Assembly: GCA_008973525.1 (NCBI GenBank)
Contig: WACJ01000182.1
Location: forward strand, 558,001-622,000
Direction of reading: 5' to 3'
Origin: Stenopsyche tienmushanensis
Lineage: Eukaryota > Arthropoda > Insecta > Trichoptera > Stenopsychidae
DNA: 64,000 bases
Shown here: one piece after another, positions 37,746-47,820 of the stretch
Numbering within the stretch: position 1 is the first letter of the stretch
Layout of the letters: every line of letters begins with the position of its first letter
Program-made: the position numbers and the translations under genes
Notes under the pieces: generated by a model
The model's database searches: none
What the model was told of the DNA's origin: nothing
Seen by the model: the letters and a program-made list of their open reading frames with translations, nothing else

Positions 37746-38363
37746 CTGCCCGTCCATTCACCTAAGCAGGTTTACTTAGCGCAATTGTTCCTTCACCTAC
37801 AAAAATTTCACGCATAGACACTGGGTCGACGAACTATCGGATCTATCATGTCATAACAGTGGTTTCAAAACTATGCACCGCTAAATATCCATAATTACAT
37901 GCCAAATCTGGCTGAATGGCTGTCAGTCACGGCATTATGTGAACCAGGGTTAGCCAGATTCGAAAGTGTCGGTTCATCCCTCCCCTTTGGTGAACGCATT
38001 TCTGGCCACGTCATTTATTTTCTTCAAACCGTATTTTGACCTTTCTAGATCAATAATTTTGCAATTGAGAACTCAAATAAAATACTTCATTAATAAAAAC
38101 GCTATACCACCAATTTAGATGCCTCAATAAATAAAAGCCCAAACGAGATCGAACAGACAAAACGTATACACGCTAAGATGGACAAAAAGGAACCTAAATT
38201 AATGTCCAACCTAATATTGATCGCTTGAACGATTTTTATAAATTAATTTATAAAAATATTTTCATCCAACATAAATAAATGACTGTCCGTTCTCCATTAA
38301 AACATGCACCTTAGATAGGTGTTCCAAAGATTTGTCAAATTGTACTTTATTTATATGTAATAA
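37746..38363. other. AT-rich intergenic stretch, nothing recognised
   Basis: I see no gene or named repeat. Confidence 0.35.
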
Positions 38364-38574
38364 CTAACAAATACCCGGCATGCGTTGCAATGCCATAAGT
38401 GCTTAATAATTATTATGCGTCAACATGGTGCGTACATACATAAAACATTTTTACTATGCCTATGTTATTCCCGCAAGTGTAAACAATAAGTTGACAAAGT
38501 TTTATCGCAATCGGATGAACGGTATGAAAGCGCATTAAATACGAACAAACAAACATTGATTTTGACATATAAGA
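38364..38574 (-). mobile_element. 211-bp Helitron-type element
   Basis: On the minus strand it starts TCTTATATGTCAAAATCAAT, continues gtttgtttgttcgtatttaa and ends ATGCCGGGTATTTGTTAG, flanked by T on both sides. A 3' hairpin is visible: ggcat pairs with atgcc around an 8-base loop, 13 bases before the end, as in Helitrons. The terminal tetranucleotide is TTAG rather than CTAG. It shares its 5' region with 25190-25311 and 35806-36085, and is non-coding. Confidence 0.75.
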
Positions 38575-38759
38575 ATATAGTTATATACAAACTTACTCAA
38601 TACATTTTAGACATCTGTTTACTATATTTGTTTGTTGTTTGTTACATTTATTGTTTATTTCGATAAAAAATATTGTTTACAATATAATACTACATTACTG
38701 CGTTTCAGTTATAGGTTAATCTAGATTGTCATAGTGGATTACAAAATAATAATAATTTT

Positions 38760-39260
38760 TTATGTTTTACAATGATTAGAGAACAGCACGTCATCGGTGG
38801 TTGCGGAGTGATGACAGACAGCGACTAACTGGATTGGGGGATCATTAACGTGCGATCCCATTTCCTGCGCTGCTGTATGGTCTGTTCTGGGTTTCCCCGG
38901 ACTAGCAGCATAGAGAGGGTCTTCTACTGATCTTTTAGCCCCGCTAGAAACACTACGCGCAGAGCGTCCAGGTGCCCACCTCTTTTGCTCCGCGCCCTCC
39001 AGAGGAGTTGAGGTTTCTGCAGAAGAACCAGCTTCAGAGTATTGCACCCAAGGGTGCGGCGGAGGAAAAAAGAACAAAGATTAAATCTAAATTCAAAGGA
39101 ATGCTACCATGGGTTCACTGCCACCACGATTCCAACCTCAGTTTGAAGAGGGCTGCAGCAGATGACGGACTGCAGGGGCTACCACTTCCACATGGTACTC
39201 GTATCGGTTCTTCTTGGGTTTTATGGGTGGGCATTGTGGAGTCTAACACCCACCCGGAAT
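38760..39260 (-). mobile_element. R1-like non-LTR 5' region with ORF1-like start
   Basis: The minus strand shares gggtgggtgttagactccac with 24180-24210, and agaacagaccatacagcagc plus gcgcaggaaat with 51410-51450. A 105-codon minus-strand frame lies at 38760-39077. It is rich in S, A, P and charged residues, including LEGAEQKRWAPGRSARSVS, and has no folded domain that I recognise. That composition would suit the N-terminal part of a retrotransposon ORF1 protein. The frame is cut off at 38760 by unrelated AT-rich DNA. Family membership is inferred from the three-way repeat, not from a domain. Confidence 0.45.
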
Positions 39261-39316
39261 CGAATAGAATAGAATTATTTATTCAAAGAATACACCAGAC
39301 TGCGGTAAACTAGCCT

Positions 39317-39671
39317 CAGTCTAATCCGGCGCCCCTTGTAATCCGACATCTCAATTCAAGTATAGTACATATGTACGATAATGCTTTGTCAATGTGCGAT
39401 TCTGAACTGCCTAAATTGTAATGAATCTTTGTGTAAGTTGGCAATTACGACGTACGACAATCCACAATTTTTGATACAAAAAAGAACCGCTAAAACATTC
39501 AAAAGTTCGTCTCCATCATTAATTGTGGGCCTGATAAAAGGCAAAATTTCAAAAAAGCTGAACATCTAGAGGTGGAGGAAGTTTTGTATGTGTGGTTTCT
39601 TCAGGAAATAAACAGGCATACAAGTACTTCTTTTCAAAAAGTTCCGGACTACAAGGGGTCGGGGGCACTAT
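39317..39671 (+). mobile_element. Short Tigger/pogo-type element
   Basis: Starts cagtctaatccggcgcccct, then tgtaatccgacat, and ends with an imperfect inverted copy (tccggactacaaggggtcgg and gggcactatt). Near 39570-39605 the plus strand reads VEEVLYVWFLQEINRH, the same CENP-B-type helix-turn-helix motif as at 27115-27165. Upstream, a 62-codon open segment (39381-39569) ends with a stop just before this block in a different frame. It is therefore an internally deleted, non-coding relative of the element at 26940. Confidence 0.65.
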
Positions 39672-42600
39672 TCCATAGTCGCCTTGCAAAACGTTTGTCG
39701 GATTATCGTAGGTCTACTATACAGTATTTTTACTTCAATTAAAGCCTTTTTCTTTTTTAGAACAAAAGTAATTTTAAAATAAAATTGATACAATACAACA
39801 CGGGCTAATAACCTTATACATGAGACTATTAATGGCTTTTGATTTTGAACGAAAAAACCCTTACAGTTGTAATCGAGACTGGTTTTATCGACAGTAAAGA
39901 ATAACTAAAATATCACACCTCTTTCAATAATCTTTATGTTATCAGCAAAGAGCAAAAGCAGATGCAAAATACTCATTTTTTGTCTCGACTTGGGTTGTTT
40001 TAAGATCCCTTCATTTGCATCTCCATTAATGTCCAATTCGTCACGCATCCTAAGCAAATATATCAAAAAAGATGAATTTATTACCAATGAATCTTCTAAA
40101 TTACGTTATAAAAAAACTAATAATATTCTGCCTGACTTGATATCCTCTATTATTTTCCAAGGTGCTTATTGGCATTTTTATAAATCGTTTAACTAAAATA
40201 TGAAGCTGTGTTTGTGTAATATATAAAAATCGCTACTGGTTGCTTTATACTACACGCATGTGCATAGCATTTCTATATACGTGTTTATGCGATGGAGAGA
40301 CCAGATATAGATATAGGTATAGATTTAGACGATTCTCCTCGTTTTTCCGACTTTGACATTTAACTTATACATATGGTCCTTACACAATAAGCATCCATAT
40401 GCCTTGATTATCTGAGGATTTTTCCATTTATAACATTCTTAAGCATTCAGTTGTTCACTTTTCTATAGATAGTTAAAGAAATCAATGTGCTATCAAAGAA
40501 AATGAGCCTTTATGTACGCCGATATACATAAGTGCCTCTCAACGACCAATTAAGATAAAAACTAATCCATTTAGAGACTCAAACTTAAAATATTCATGTG
40601 CAAGTTTGAAACCACTGTATGTAATAACAGCACACACCAATAATATACTTTATAATATTCTCTAATAACTGTCATTATAGCAAATTTTATGGATCGCCGT
40701 CACCAGTCTATAAAGAAAACTAATTTGTTATACCCACTTTTTAAAATGCACAGTCTAAATCTCTACATTAACACCTCGGTAACCATAACATGAAAATAAC
40801 CTACGCATTAAAGACTTCGTAGGAGCCAAAAAAATTAGATTCAAATTTTTTATGACCCCTAACGACGAGAGAACTTTCAACCACCCGGTACATTAGAGCG
40901 GCCAGAGAAAACAGCACGTACATTTTGCCGTATATTACGTACGTTGTGAAAATGAAATATGGTTACTACAAGAGTAATGATCTGTAAAAAGTACGACGAG
41001 TATTAATCAAATTCGTATAAAAATAACCGGTATATCATAATTATGGCCTGTATATTTTACTTATATGAGTTATTTATTCGCCTATGTTTGTTGTAAATTT
41101 AACTATGCAAAAACGTTTCTCAGTAAATTGTACGTTAACGCAAGTTATGTTCGACGAATTTCAAAATTGGTATCGATTGCACATAAATTCGTACAGTAGA
41201 AAACCTTAATTTATTACTGCATTCTGAGTGATAATTTAGAGAAAAAAATTAATCAAAGCCACGAGCGATTTAGCCTGCGCATGATGTACAGTCACGTTGA
41301 CAGTCAACTGAAGATATATTTTATTGCATTCGAAACTGACGGTCGAATCTATAAATTAATACGTGTTTATATCAGATTTTAGTGCTTTTACATTATTCAT
41401 GATGTGATACATCAAAATTTTATTATGAAATTATTGGTTATTACTGTAAAATTACAAATTAAAATTAACGACATATTACATGGTATTTTCTCTTGCAACC
41501 AGAGCCAATAAACTATACGATGCTCGATGAATTAGCTTTGTATTTATTTAAATAAATATAATTTTATTAGTGCTTAACCTCTTGGTTGCTGCGTGTTTTC
41601 AATGCGAAAATAAATACTTTTACTAATAAATAAATATTTTTCACTTACATAATTAAAAAAATCTTTTATGGTTATCTCAGGCTTGGCTAAATTGAATAGC
41701 AAAGTCTGGAAAATTCAATATAAATTTATATTGTTCTATCGATCGCTATCTATTACATCAAATAATTCAAGAAGATAAATTGAGGCGAAACGCACTGATC
41801 CGTAAATGGGGGTATAAAGTCGATTCCATTTACAGATTTTTATCATTATCGAAATAAATATTATTGCATCTCGATCAGACGCTACCGCTCCACGTTACCA
41901 GGCCATATTTCATCATATCTGTCGAGGCGTTTTTATCGTATTTCAGCCGCGAAGACGTCGAAGGGTTGATGCGAGGGTGGCTCGGTACATCTCTAATGCG
42001 CGATCCTCCGAAAGCCTCAAAGTGTGATGACATAAAAAATGAAACGCCCCCAAAAACAACATACATCATAGTTGATGTCGTTTGATGTCACGCATTCGTA
42101 GCGCTCCTCCACCTTGGACGCATGTGAATAGGTCGTAAAAGAGAGACGCTTCGACGCGGGACGCACCTCTTCATCGAGACCTATTCACGACTTGCACGCG
42201 GAATAAATTACGGACCGCACGACCAAATCCCGCGTACTACCACTTTCCGCAACGCCTCTCCATGTCGAGGAACAAATTTTTTTATGAGTAATGATGCCAT
42301 TTGGCTACGTGGAGTCGTCTCCAGTTTTATTCCCTCCGTACAACGCTTATACGACAATGACGTCTGTTTTGAATTTCATCCCTTGTGTAAAAGCTCCTTT
42401 AGGATATGGCATTCAGCATTAAGCGAAAAAACATCATACTCCACTATACCGAACTGCAATAAGCCGGTAATGCCATTCATTTTATGTGTCCATATACGAA
42501 ATTGGCTACGTATTCTGGAATCTATTTGTGTAGGAAACTAAGTTGAAACCATGAAAAATAGAATACTTATAGCTTATGAATAACATAAAAATCTATAAAA

Positions 42601-42838
42601 TTTATTTTATTGGGTATAAATTGAATCATTAGCATTAACGCTTAAATTGTCGACATTTAGACAGAGTTACTTCTATCAAAACCAATCAAAAGTCTTTAAA
42701 TATATGTAATAATAGAATATTTTTATTGATTTATCACTTTCTTACAAAAGTTTGTTAGATACGATTTGAATTTATTGAACGTACATAAAACGACATTGTA
42801 GCTTAAGCGGCTAATTATAATTTTTTTCAAGCGTTTAA
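39672..42838. other. Intergenic stretch, no recognised gene
   Basis: No gene or named repeat. Frames at 39905-40196 (both strands), 41864-42085 and 42284-42541 (73-86 codons) carry no domain I know. The part at 41860-42260 is less AT-rich and includes the inverted repeat listed separately. Confidence 0.3.
42124..42188. repeat. 11-bp perfect inverted repeat, 43-bp loop
   Basis: gtgaataggtc at 42124-42134 pairs exactly with gacctattcac at 42178-42188. The loop also has a small internal match (agag with ctct) and a direct repeat of gacgc. It lies in a G+C-richer patch. No function is evident: it could be a transcribed hairpin, a decayed MITE or chance. Confidence 0.5.
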
Positions 42839-43758
42839 GGCGTCTTCTCACTTTAAGCGCGTCAAAAATAGGCTATTTTCACGATTTTTTTTCGAGGATT
42901 TTCGCTAAAAATTATGAGATAAAATGGATCTTATGTAATAAACACATCTTTCAAGTAAATGAAAAAAAAATATTTTTATTTTTTTGAAAAATTATTATAA
43001 TAAAACAGTAGCATCGAAAAACCCGTGTAGAAATGTTATGTTCGTGGCTTGTTGATGGTATCTCCGAGATGGGTCATTTGAAACAAAAAATTAAAACAGT
43101 TTTAGATTCAGTATATCAGTGGCTATAGCGCATATCATCAGATTTTTGATATTTGCGAAAATAACAAAATGGCGCACGTTTTACGAAAAAGTAAAAAAAA
43201 ACGCGTTTTTTTGCAGTTTTTTGTAAAAAAAATTTACTTAAAATAAAAATTTCAAAAATCTGATGATATGCGCTATAGCCATAATTATGAAGAATATGTC
43301 ATTCAAATTTCATGACAATCGGCCAGATAGTTTTCGAAATTTCATCAACAAGCCACCGAAAAACCTTGTTTTGAGATAAACGCGTTTAAAGTTTTGGTTG
43401 CAGAAAAATTTCCCAGACACAGCTGTTGAAACACTCGTTGTTATTTTGGGTATTTCCTCCGAAGATCTTCATACATCGGTTTTAAAACCTCGTGAACATC
43501 CTCAGCTAGAGCAAAAGGATGTTTAAAAGTTTCTATCTGATTGTTTTTCATCACTTTCTTGTACTTGCACCATGAGTCTGAACAATACGTATGCAGCCGA
43601 GTGCTCTCAGGTAGTCACCTAACGGTCGCCCAAAAATGTAGTTAGACTCGTCCGATCTTTATGAAATTTTGATATAACATTTTTGAAGATATGTACTTTC
43701 AAAATTTAAAATAAAATAAAAATCGATTTTTTTTAAATTTGTAAAGTGAGAAGACGCC
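42839..43758 (-). mobile_element. 920-bp element with 17-bp perfect inverted ends
   Basis: The left end ggcgtcttctcacttta and its exact inverse at 43742-43758 enclose 920 bp. TTAA flanks both sides (42835-42838 and 43759-43762). Inside are two further perfect inverted pairs: a 29-bp arm at 43121-43149 with 43252-43280, and a 14-bp arm at 43044-43057 with 43343-43356. Both are centred near 43200, so the left-middle part can fold back. The right-hand part holds a Mutator-like transposase fragment on the minus strand. TTAA is unusual for Mutator-like elements, which normally duplicate 9-11 bp, so either the ends and the coding part have different origins or TTAA belongs to the inverted ends. Confidence 0.75.
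43389..43610 (-). pseudogene. Mutator-like transposase C-terminal fragment
   Basis: From high to low coordinates the minus strand reads THTYC-like residues (as RLHTYCSDSWCKYKK), then FKHPFALAEDVHEVLKPMY and, after a short deletion and frame change, GGNTQNNNECFNSCVWEIF. The order H-x-Y-C, S-W-C-K-Y, L-x-x-D-V, and GG-x-TQNNNE-x-FNS-x-VW matches what I know of the C-terminal region of Mutator-like transposases annotated in many insects. About ten residues between the ED(L) and GG segments are missing, and a stop follows QPKL. It encodes no functional enzyme. It lies inside an element with 17-bp inverted ends. Confidence 0.65.
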
Positions 43759-43798
43759 TTAAATAATAAATTTTGCCTTTAAATTTCTTTTGGCGTTC

Positions 43799-43887
43799 TT
43801 AGATGCTATATTTGCTTGTCCGCCACTTATCATCCGTATAAATCCACTTATCTGTCAGGACCGCAGCAACACGTATGAAGCTTATAT
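43799..43887 (+). repeat. Family A repeat, copy 5, left part
   Basis: Carries atgctatatttgcttgtccg, ccacttatcatccgtataaa and cacttatctgtcaggaccgc, ending at gaagcttata. The repeat is then interrupted by the element at 43892-44276 and resumes at 44281. Confidence 0.65.
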
Positions 43888-43891
43888 TTAA

Positions 43892-44276
43892 CACTTTCGT
43901 CGCCCAACGTGAATCGGTGTTGTTTCTCACGGGGCCCAAATTCGATAGTCGGAGCGTAAACAGTAGGAATAGTGATGTGATATTATAGCGCACGAGATTA
44001 ACATGGACGACATGTGACATATATTCTCTCAGATGTTGTTTTAACTTGGATCGATAAGCTTGACTCTATCATTTGTCAAATTAACAAAAACAAAGTGAAG
44101 ATTATTAAGGTGCGACTCGAAAAATATTTAGACATTTTTCATCCGGAAGATATTATAGAAAGACATTTGCAAGTCGTTATAAAAATACGTAACAATAAGT
44201 TGCTGGATTCGCTTTTCGGATATTCGATTTTGAACTTTGGAGGAGCGCATATCTGGTGGACGCAGCGACGAACGAG
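43892..44276 (+). mobile_element. 385-bp piggyBac-like element in family A
   Basis: TTAA flanks both sides (43888-43891 and 44277-44280). The left end cactttcgtcgccc and the inverse of the right end, ctcgttcgtcgctgc, share ttcgtcgc. Removing it rejoins the family A word attta...ataaataaacactgtc, so the insertion is clear. The plus strand from 44014 is open for 88 codons and uses the TAA of the right target site as stop. The peptide has alternating charged and hydrophobic residues (KIIKVRLEKYLDIFHPEDII) but no domain I recognise. Its start codon in the frame is ACATGT-embedded and uncertain. Probably non-autonomous. Confidence 0.7.
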
Positions 44277-44280
44277 TTAA

Positions 44281-44490
44281 ATAAATATACACTGTCGATA
44301 AATTTGAGTTAACGATCTATACAATCGTGCGATGTACGCTGGAAGCTATGCGTCTCTGTCTTCCGAACTGCGCTACGTTCTCTCTCTGTCTCTGTCTCTC
44401 TCCGAGCTCAACGTACAATAGTGCTCTTACTGAATTACTGGAATTCGCTCGCAAATATGCGATCATCCTACCATACAGGTTATTTGGCAA
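44281..44490 (+). repeat. Family A repeat, copy 5, right part
   Basis: Resumes with ataaatatacactgtcgata, aatttgagttaacgatctat, acaatcgtgcgatgtacgc, a gtctctgtctctctccgagc run, tggaattcgctcgcaaat and gatcatcctaccatacaggt. Unlike copy 3, the end is followed by ttatttgg, not TTAA. Confidence 0.65.
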
Positions 44491-46180
44491 TAAAATATGT
44501 ATAAAGAGAGATCTCAGCTGCGAGACTCCGATGATGAGGCGCTTCTTCTATGAGCATGATTAAGACCAAATCAAAGACATGCAATTCCGCCTTACTTCCA
44601 GCAGATCTTTTTCATCGGGCAGAAAGGACAATACTGCAATATTTTTGCCCCAGTCCTACAAATTATCTTTTATGACATCATCAATCATCAGGAATACTTT
44701 ACATAATTTACTTTATAAGGTTTTTACAGCCTTATCAGAGAATTCCAGTAATTGAAAATGCATTCCACCATTTACTCCTGCTTGGAGATTTATTTCTATA
44801 ATTATTCAGGCCCTGATTTTTAATGTCTGCGAATATCATCAGCATTATTGAGATCGCTTGAAATTATTATTTAATGTGAGTCGTGGCTTAAAGACGCAAT
44901 AGTTTTATTGATAGCTTATCTTTAGATGATTGTGTAATATTATTTTCTGTAATAAACACGCGTTTTTGCGTTGTTTTCTCCGCGAATAGTCCCGAAAGAC
45001 TTTATGGGTTCATCGACTCTCAGTGTAAATAAGCAATTACGATAATAAATTGTTCAACAGTCCAGCGAAACTTTCGGAATGCGAAGCACGCGCTCCTCTG
45101 GTGGAGAAAATAAAAGGTGAGCTTTTTAAACGCGGATGTAAACGAGGAAGAAATGCGAAGGTTTCCTTGTTTTTAATTTGCTTTCACCAAAATAGAAAGA
45201 TTGGTCCAGAGCCAAGATATAGCACGTGTAATGTTCTATATGGGCCGGAGTGAAGTCCAGGTGCTAGCAGCTGCAAAACGAAGTGACGCTCCAACAGTCC
45301 TAACCAATTTTTCCCCAGCAGATCAAAACGAGGAACACATTTAGAAAACATCAATCCCGACACGTGTCGGTAATGAAGGCCATTCTGGTATTTATTTATC
45401 TTGTTTTTATAGAGAAATTGTTAGCGTCCTTTGAACGATAGCTCCCTGGTGCTTATTTTGTTCGCATACATTTTAATGATGTTTTTTGACGACGGCGAGC
45501 AAAAATTGCCCCAAATGAAAAGGCGCTACGGACGTTTATTCCTGTTCACTTTGTCAAAACAAGTCGTGTGGATAAATGAAAGAAGGCTCTTTATTCGCTA
45601 TAAATGGAAGAAAATATATTTTTTTCTTATTTGCGTCCCCAAGCTGAAAGTTTCACAATCGAAATAATCAACGCAAGCAATTACTACGTATAATAAACAA
45701 GATAATTTATGATAAATAAGGGTTGAATCTGAAAGCCAGCCAAACGACCCCAATATTCGTGACATGTGCGATGTTATTTCCTTGATCATGTCCTACTTAT
45801 ATTATGACCAAATATAATCTGGCTGTGTGTTGGTATATTGGATTAGTGTTACTAGTCTCTTATTATAGAAGCAAAGATTCATATCTAGATTATGGATTAA
45901 AAATTCAACATGCTGATAAATTTATAGCACCGAAAATATTAATATATCGATCCATCTAGATTCAGCCTGATTTCCTACAGCTAGAAAAGCAAATACTGAG
46001 GCGATTAATAAAGCTATAATACGTTAACAGCGAGTCACGCGAATTCTCGTGTTTGCAAAGACAAAAAAAAATATTAAGGATATGTTTACTGAGAATTTAT
46101 AATAATTTTTCATAATTGTGTTAAAATATGGATAATTTCGCCACTTATTCATAGAATGTGTATTGTATTGTAGTTATGGA
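44491..46180. other. Intergenic stretch, nothing recognised
   Basis: No gene or named repeat. Frames at 45050-45253 and 45431-45667 (67 and 78 codons) have no domain I know. The 44940-45350 part is less AT-rich. Confidence 0.3.
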
Positions 46181-46905
46181 TAGGGAATCCAATCCCGGGA
46201 TCCCGGACAGTTTTAGGTGCTCATGAATCCCGAGGTTAATAAACGTAATCCCGAAAAATTCGGAATTGAATTTTTTATCAAACAAAAAGCATACACCTCA
46301 CCAGCACGATGAAAGGTACTAAATCGAGACATTCCTGGCGAAATCTGGACGCTTGGAAACAGTGGCGAGCTTAGGTGACGCCTAGGGACAGTAACTGACT
46401 AATCTATTTTCAAATTGTTATATTAACCTTTCTCTACCGGTGATGTATTTACTACACCTCGACTCTAATAATGGGAATATCGATATGAAATATAATAGAT
46501 ACGTGATTCAGAATTTTTGTATACCTCCGAAATATAATTACGTATCACATCAAAGTATTATAGTATGTAAGTATTCATCTGCAGCGATGGAAATAAATAA
46601 TTTGTCGTAAAATCGGGAATTTTGCGAACTTTAGTCCGTGTCTCAGCAGAAAGTAATTCTATCACTCACATTGATGATGTTATACAAAAATGAGGACTCA
46701 CGCGATCATCAACTTGAACTAGCATTTAAATATCTGAAGACGATACCTCCAACGAGCGTGGAGGCTGAACGTGCATTTTCAGCAGCAGGTTGTCTGGTTA
46801 CCAAAATCAGATCCAGACTAAATGACGAAAGACTCGATATATTAAATAATATTAAATAAATGGACTTATTAGTAATTTTTTAACAAATTTATCAATATAA
46901 TTTCT
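46181..46905 (+). mobile_element. hAT-type element, copy 5 (best preserved)
   Basis: The left end tagggaatccaatcccggga, then tcccggacagt, is intact. The interior has the words common to the family (gaaatctggacgcttggaa, ctctaccggtgatgtattta, atggaaataaataatttgtc) and ends in a coding segment with the dimerisation domain. The right end is lost after aatggacttattag-like sequence; the reversed G+C-rich terminus is absent. Confidence 0.75.
46638..46859 (+). pseudogene. hAT transposase C-terminal (dimerisation) remnant
   Basis: 73 codons open to the stop. The segment HQLELAFKYLKTIPPTSVEA, then ERAFSAAG, then TKIRSRLNDERLDILNNIK, is the classic C-terminal dimerisation domain of hAT transposases: P-x-S-x-x-x-E-R-x-F-S, then R-x-x-L. 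An intact hAT transposase is typically about 600 residues, and the RNase H-like catalytic core is absent here. Upstream DNA is the non-coding interior common to all copies. This is therefore a deletion derivative and cannot move itself. The copies at 27254-28199 and 16500-17035 carry the same domain with a frameshift or deletion. Confidence 0.75.
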
Positions 46906-47739
46906 GATTATTGCATTGATTTTAATACAAATTCAGAGAAGTGAGCGAAATAAATCGTGGCAATAAATTTTGACATGTTTCACAGTTTTCACTTAAAAAT
47001 GATATTTAGTACATGTTTTCCTAAATAGATTTAGTCTGTGTTTATACAATGTAAATCAGGTAAATTACAGCGTACATATATTAAATTAAAATCTACAAGG
47101 CAACTTTTTTGTCTACAAATAGTTTATGTTCATTATTGTTAAATAAATGTCGTCTACTTTCGATACAAGGTGGTTAGGGCTTCAGTAGACGTGGCTAAAG
47201 TTGTAGCGTGTGAAATTGATTGAGGTATTACAATTTAAATTTAAAAGTACATTTAATATTTATTATAAGCAGATACAACACAAAAAAATATATTCATACC
47301 TAAAAGGAAAGAATCGATTTTATTATCCGTAAAATTGTTCTTATTTTTATCCCAATAAATACTGACAAAAAAATTGCTCGTTTTTCTTTATACAAATTTT
47401 AAACATTAACTTCGGTGGCAAAAACCTTTTAAGACCCTGAGAACTGATGAATTTGTATGTTAAAGTCGATTGATGATAAAAAATTAGAATAAAGGATAAT
47501 AAAATTGAACCCACTTAAATAAAGACAGTAGACTTGCAGTATTTACACAAATTGTACACTTATGAAATAATGAAACGCTCAGATTTGTGCGCAAGGTATC
47601 TATAGAGTTAAGGTGCCATATCCTAGTTAGTAGATTTTTCTATAGATCTAATCGCTAAATATAAATTTGATCCAAAATCTTATTTAAAAAGGACATTGAT
47701 AAATAATGAGCATTTGCAAGATCGTTTTAATAGAGAAAC
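46906..47739. other. AT-rich intergenic stretch, nothing recognised
   Basis: I see no gene or named repeat. Confidence 0.35.
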
Positions 47740-47820
47740 GTTCATCGTGGCAATGGGCTGGTCATGTGGCAAGGTGAGTGGATGAAAGTTGGACCATGGC
47801 CATCATCCAAGCACCTGATA
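47740..47820 (+). pseudogene. Non-LTR reverse transcriptase C-terminal remnant
   Basis: The plus strand reads RSSWQWAGHVAR, a stop (tga at 47776-47778), then VDESWTMAIIQAPD. W-x-W-A-G-H-V-A-R followed by W-T is a well known motif after the polymerase domain in craniofacial-development-protein-2-like/jockey-type retrotransposons of insects. Only this short block is recognisable and the stop interrupts it. Confidence 0.6.

Noticed and set aside
37534..37761. Minus-strand frames rich in histidine, arginine and alanine
   Set aside because: They are translations of the TG/CG-rich low-complexity tract at 37660-37745.
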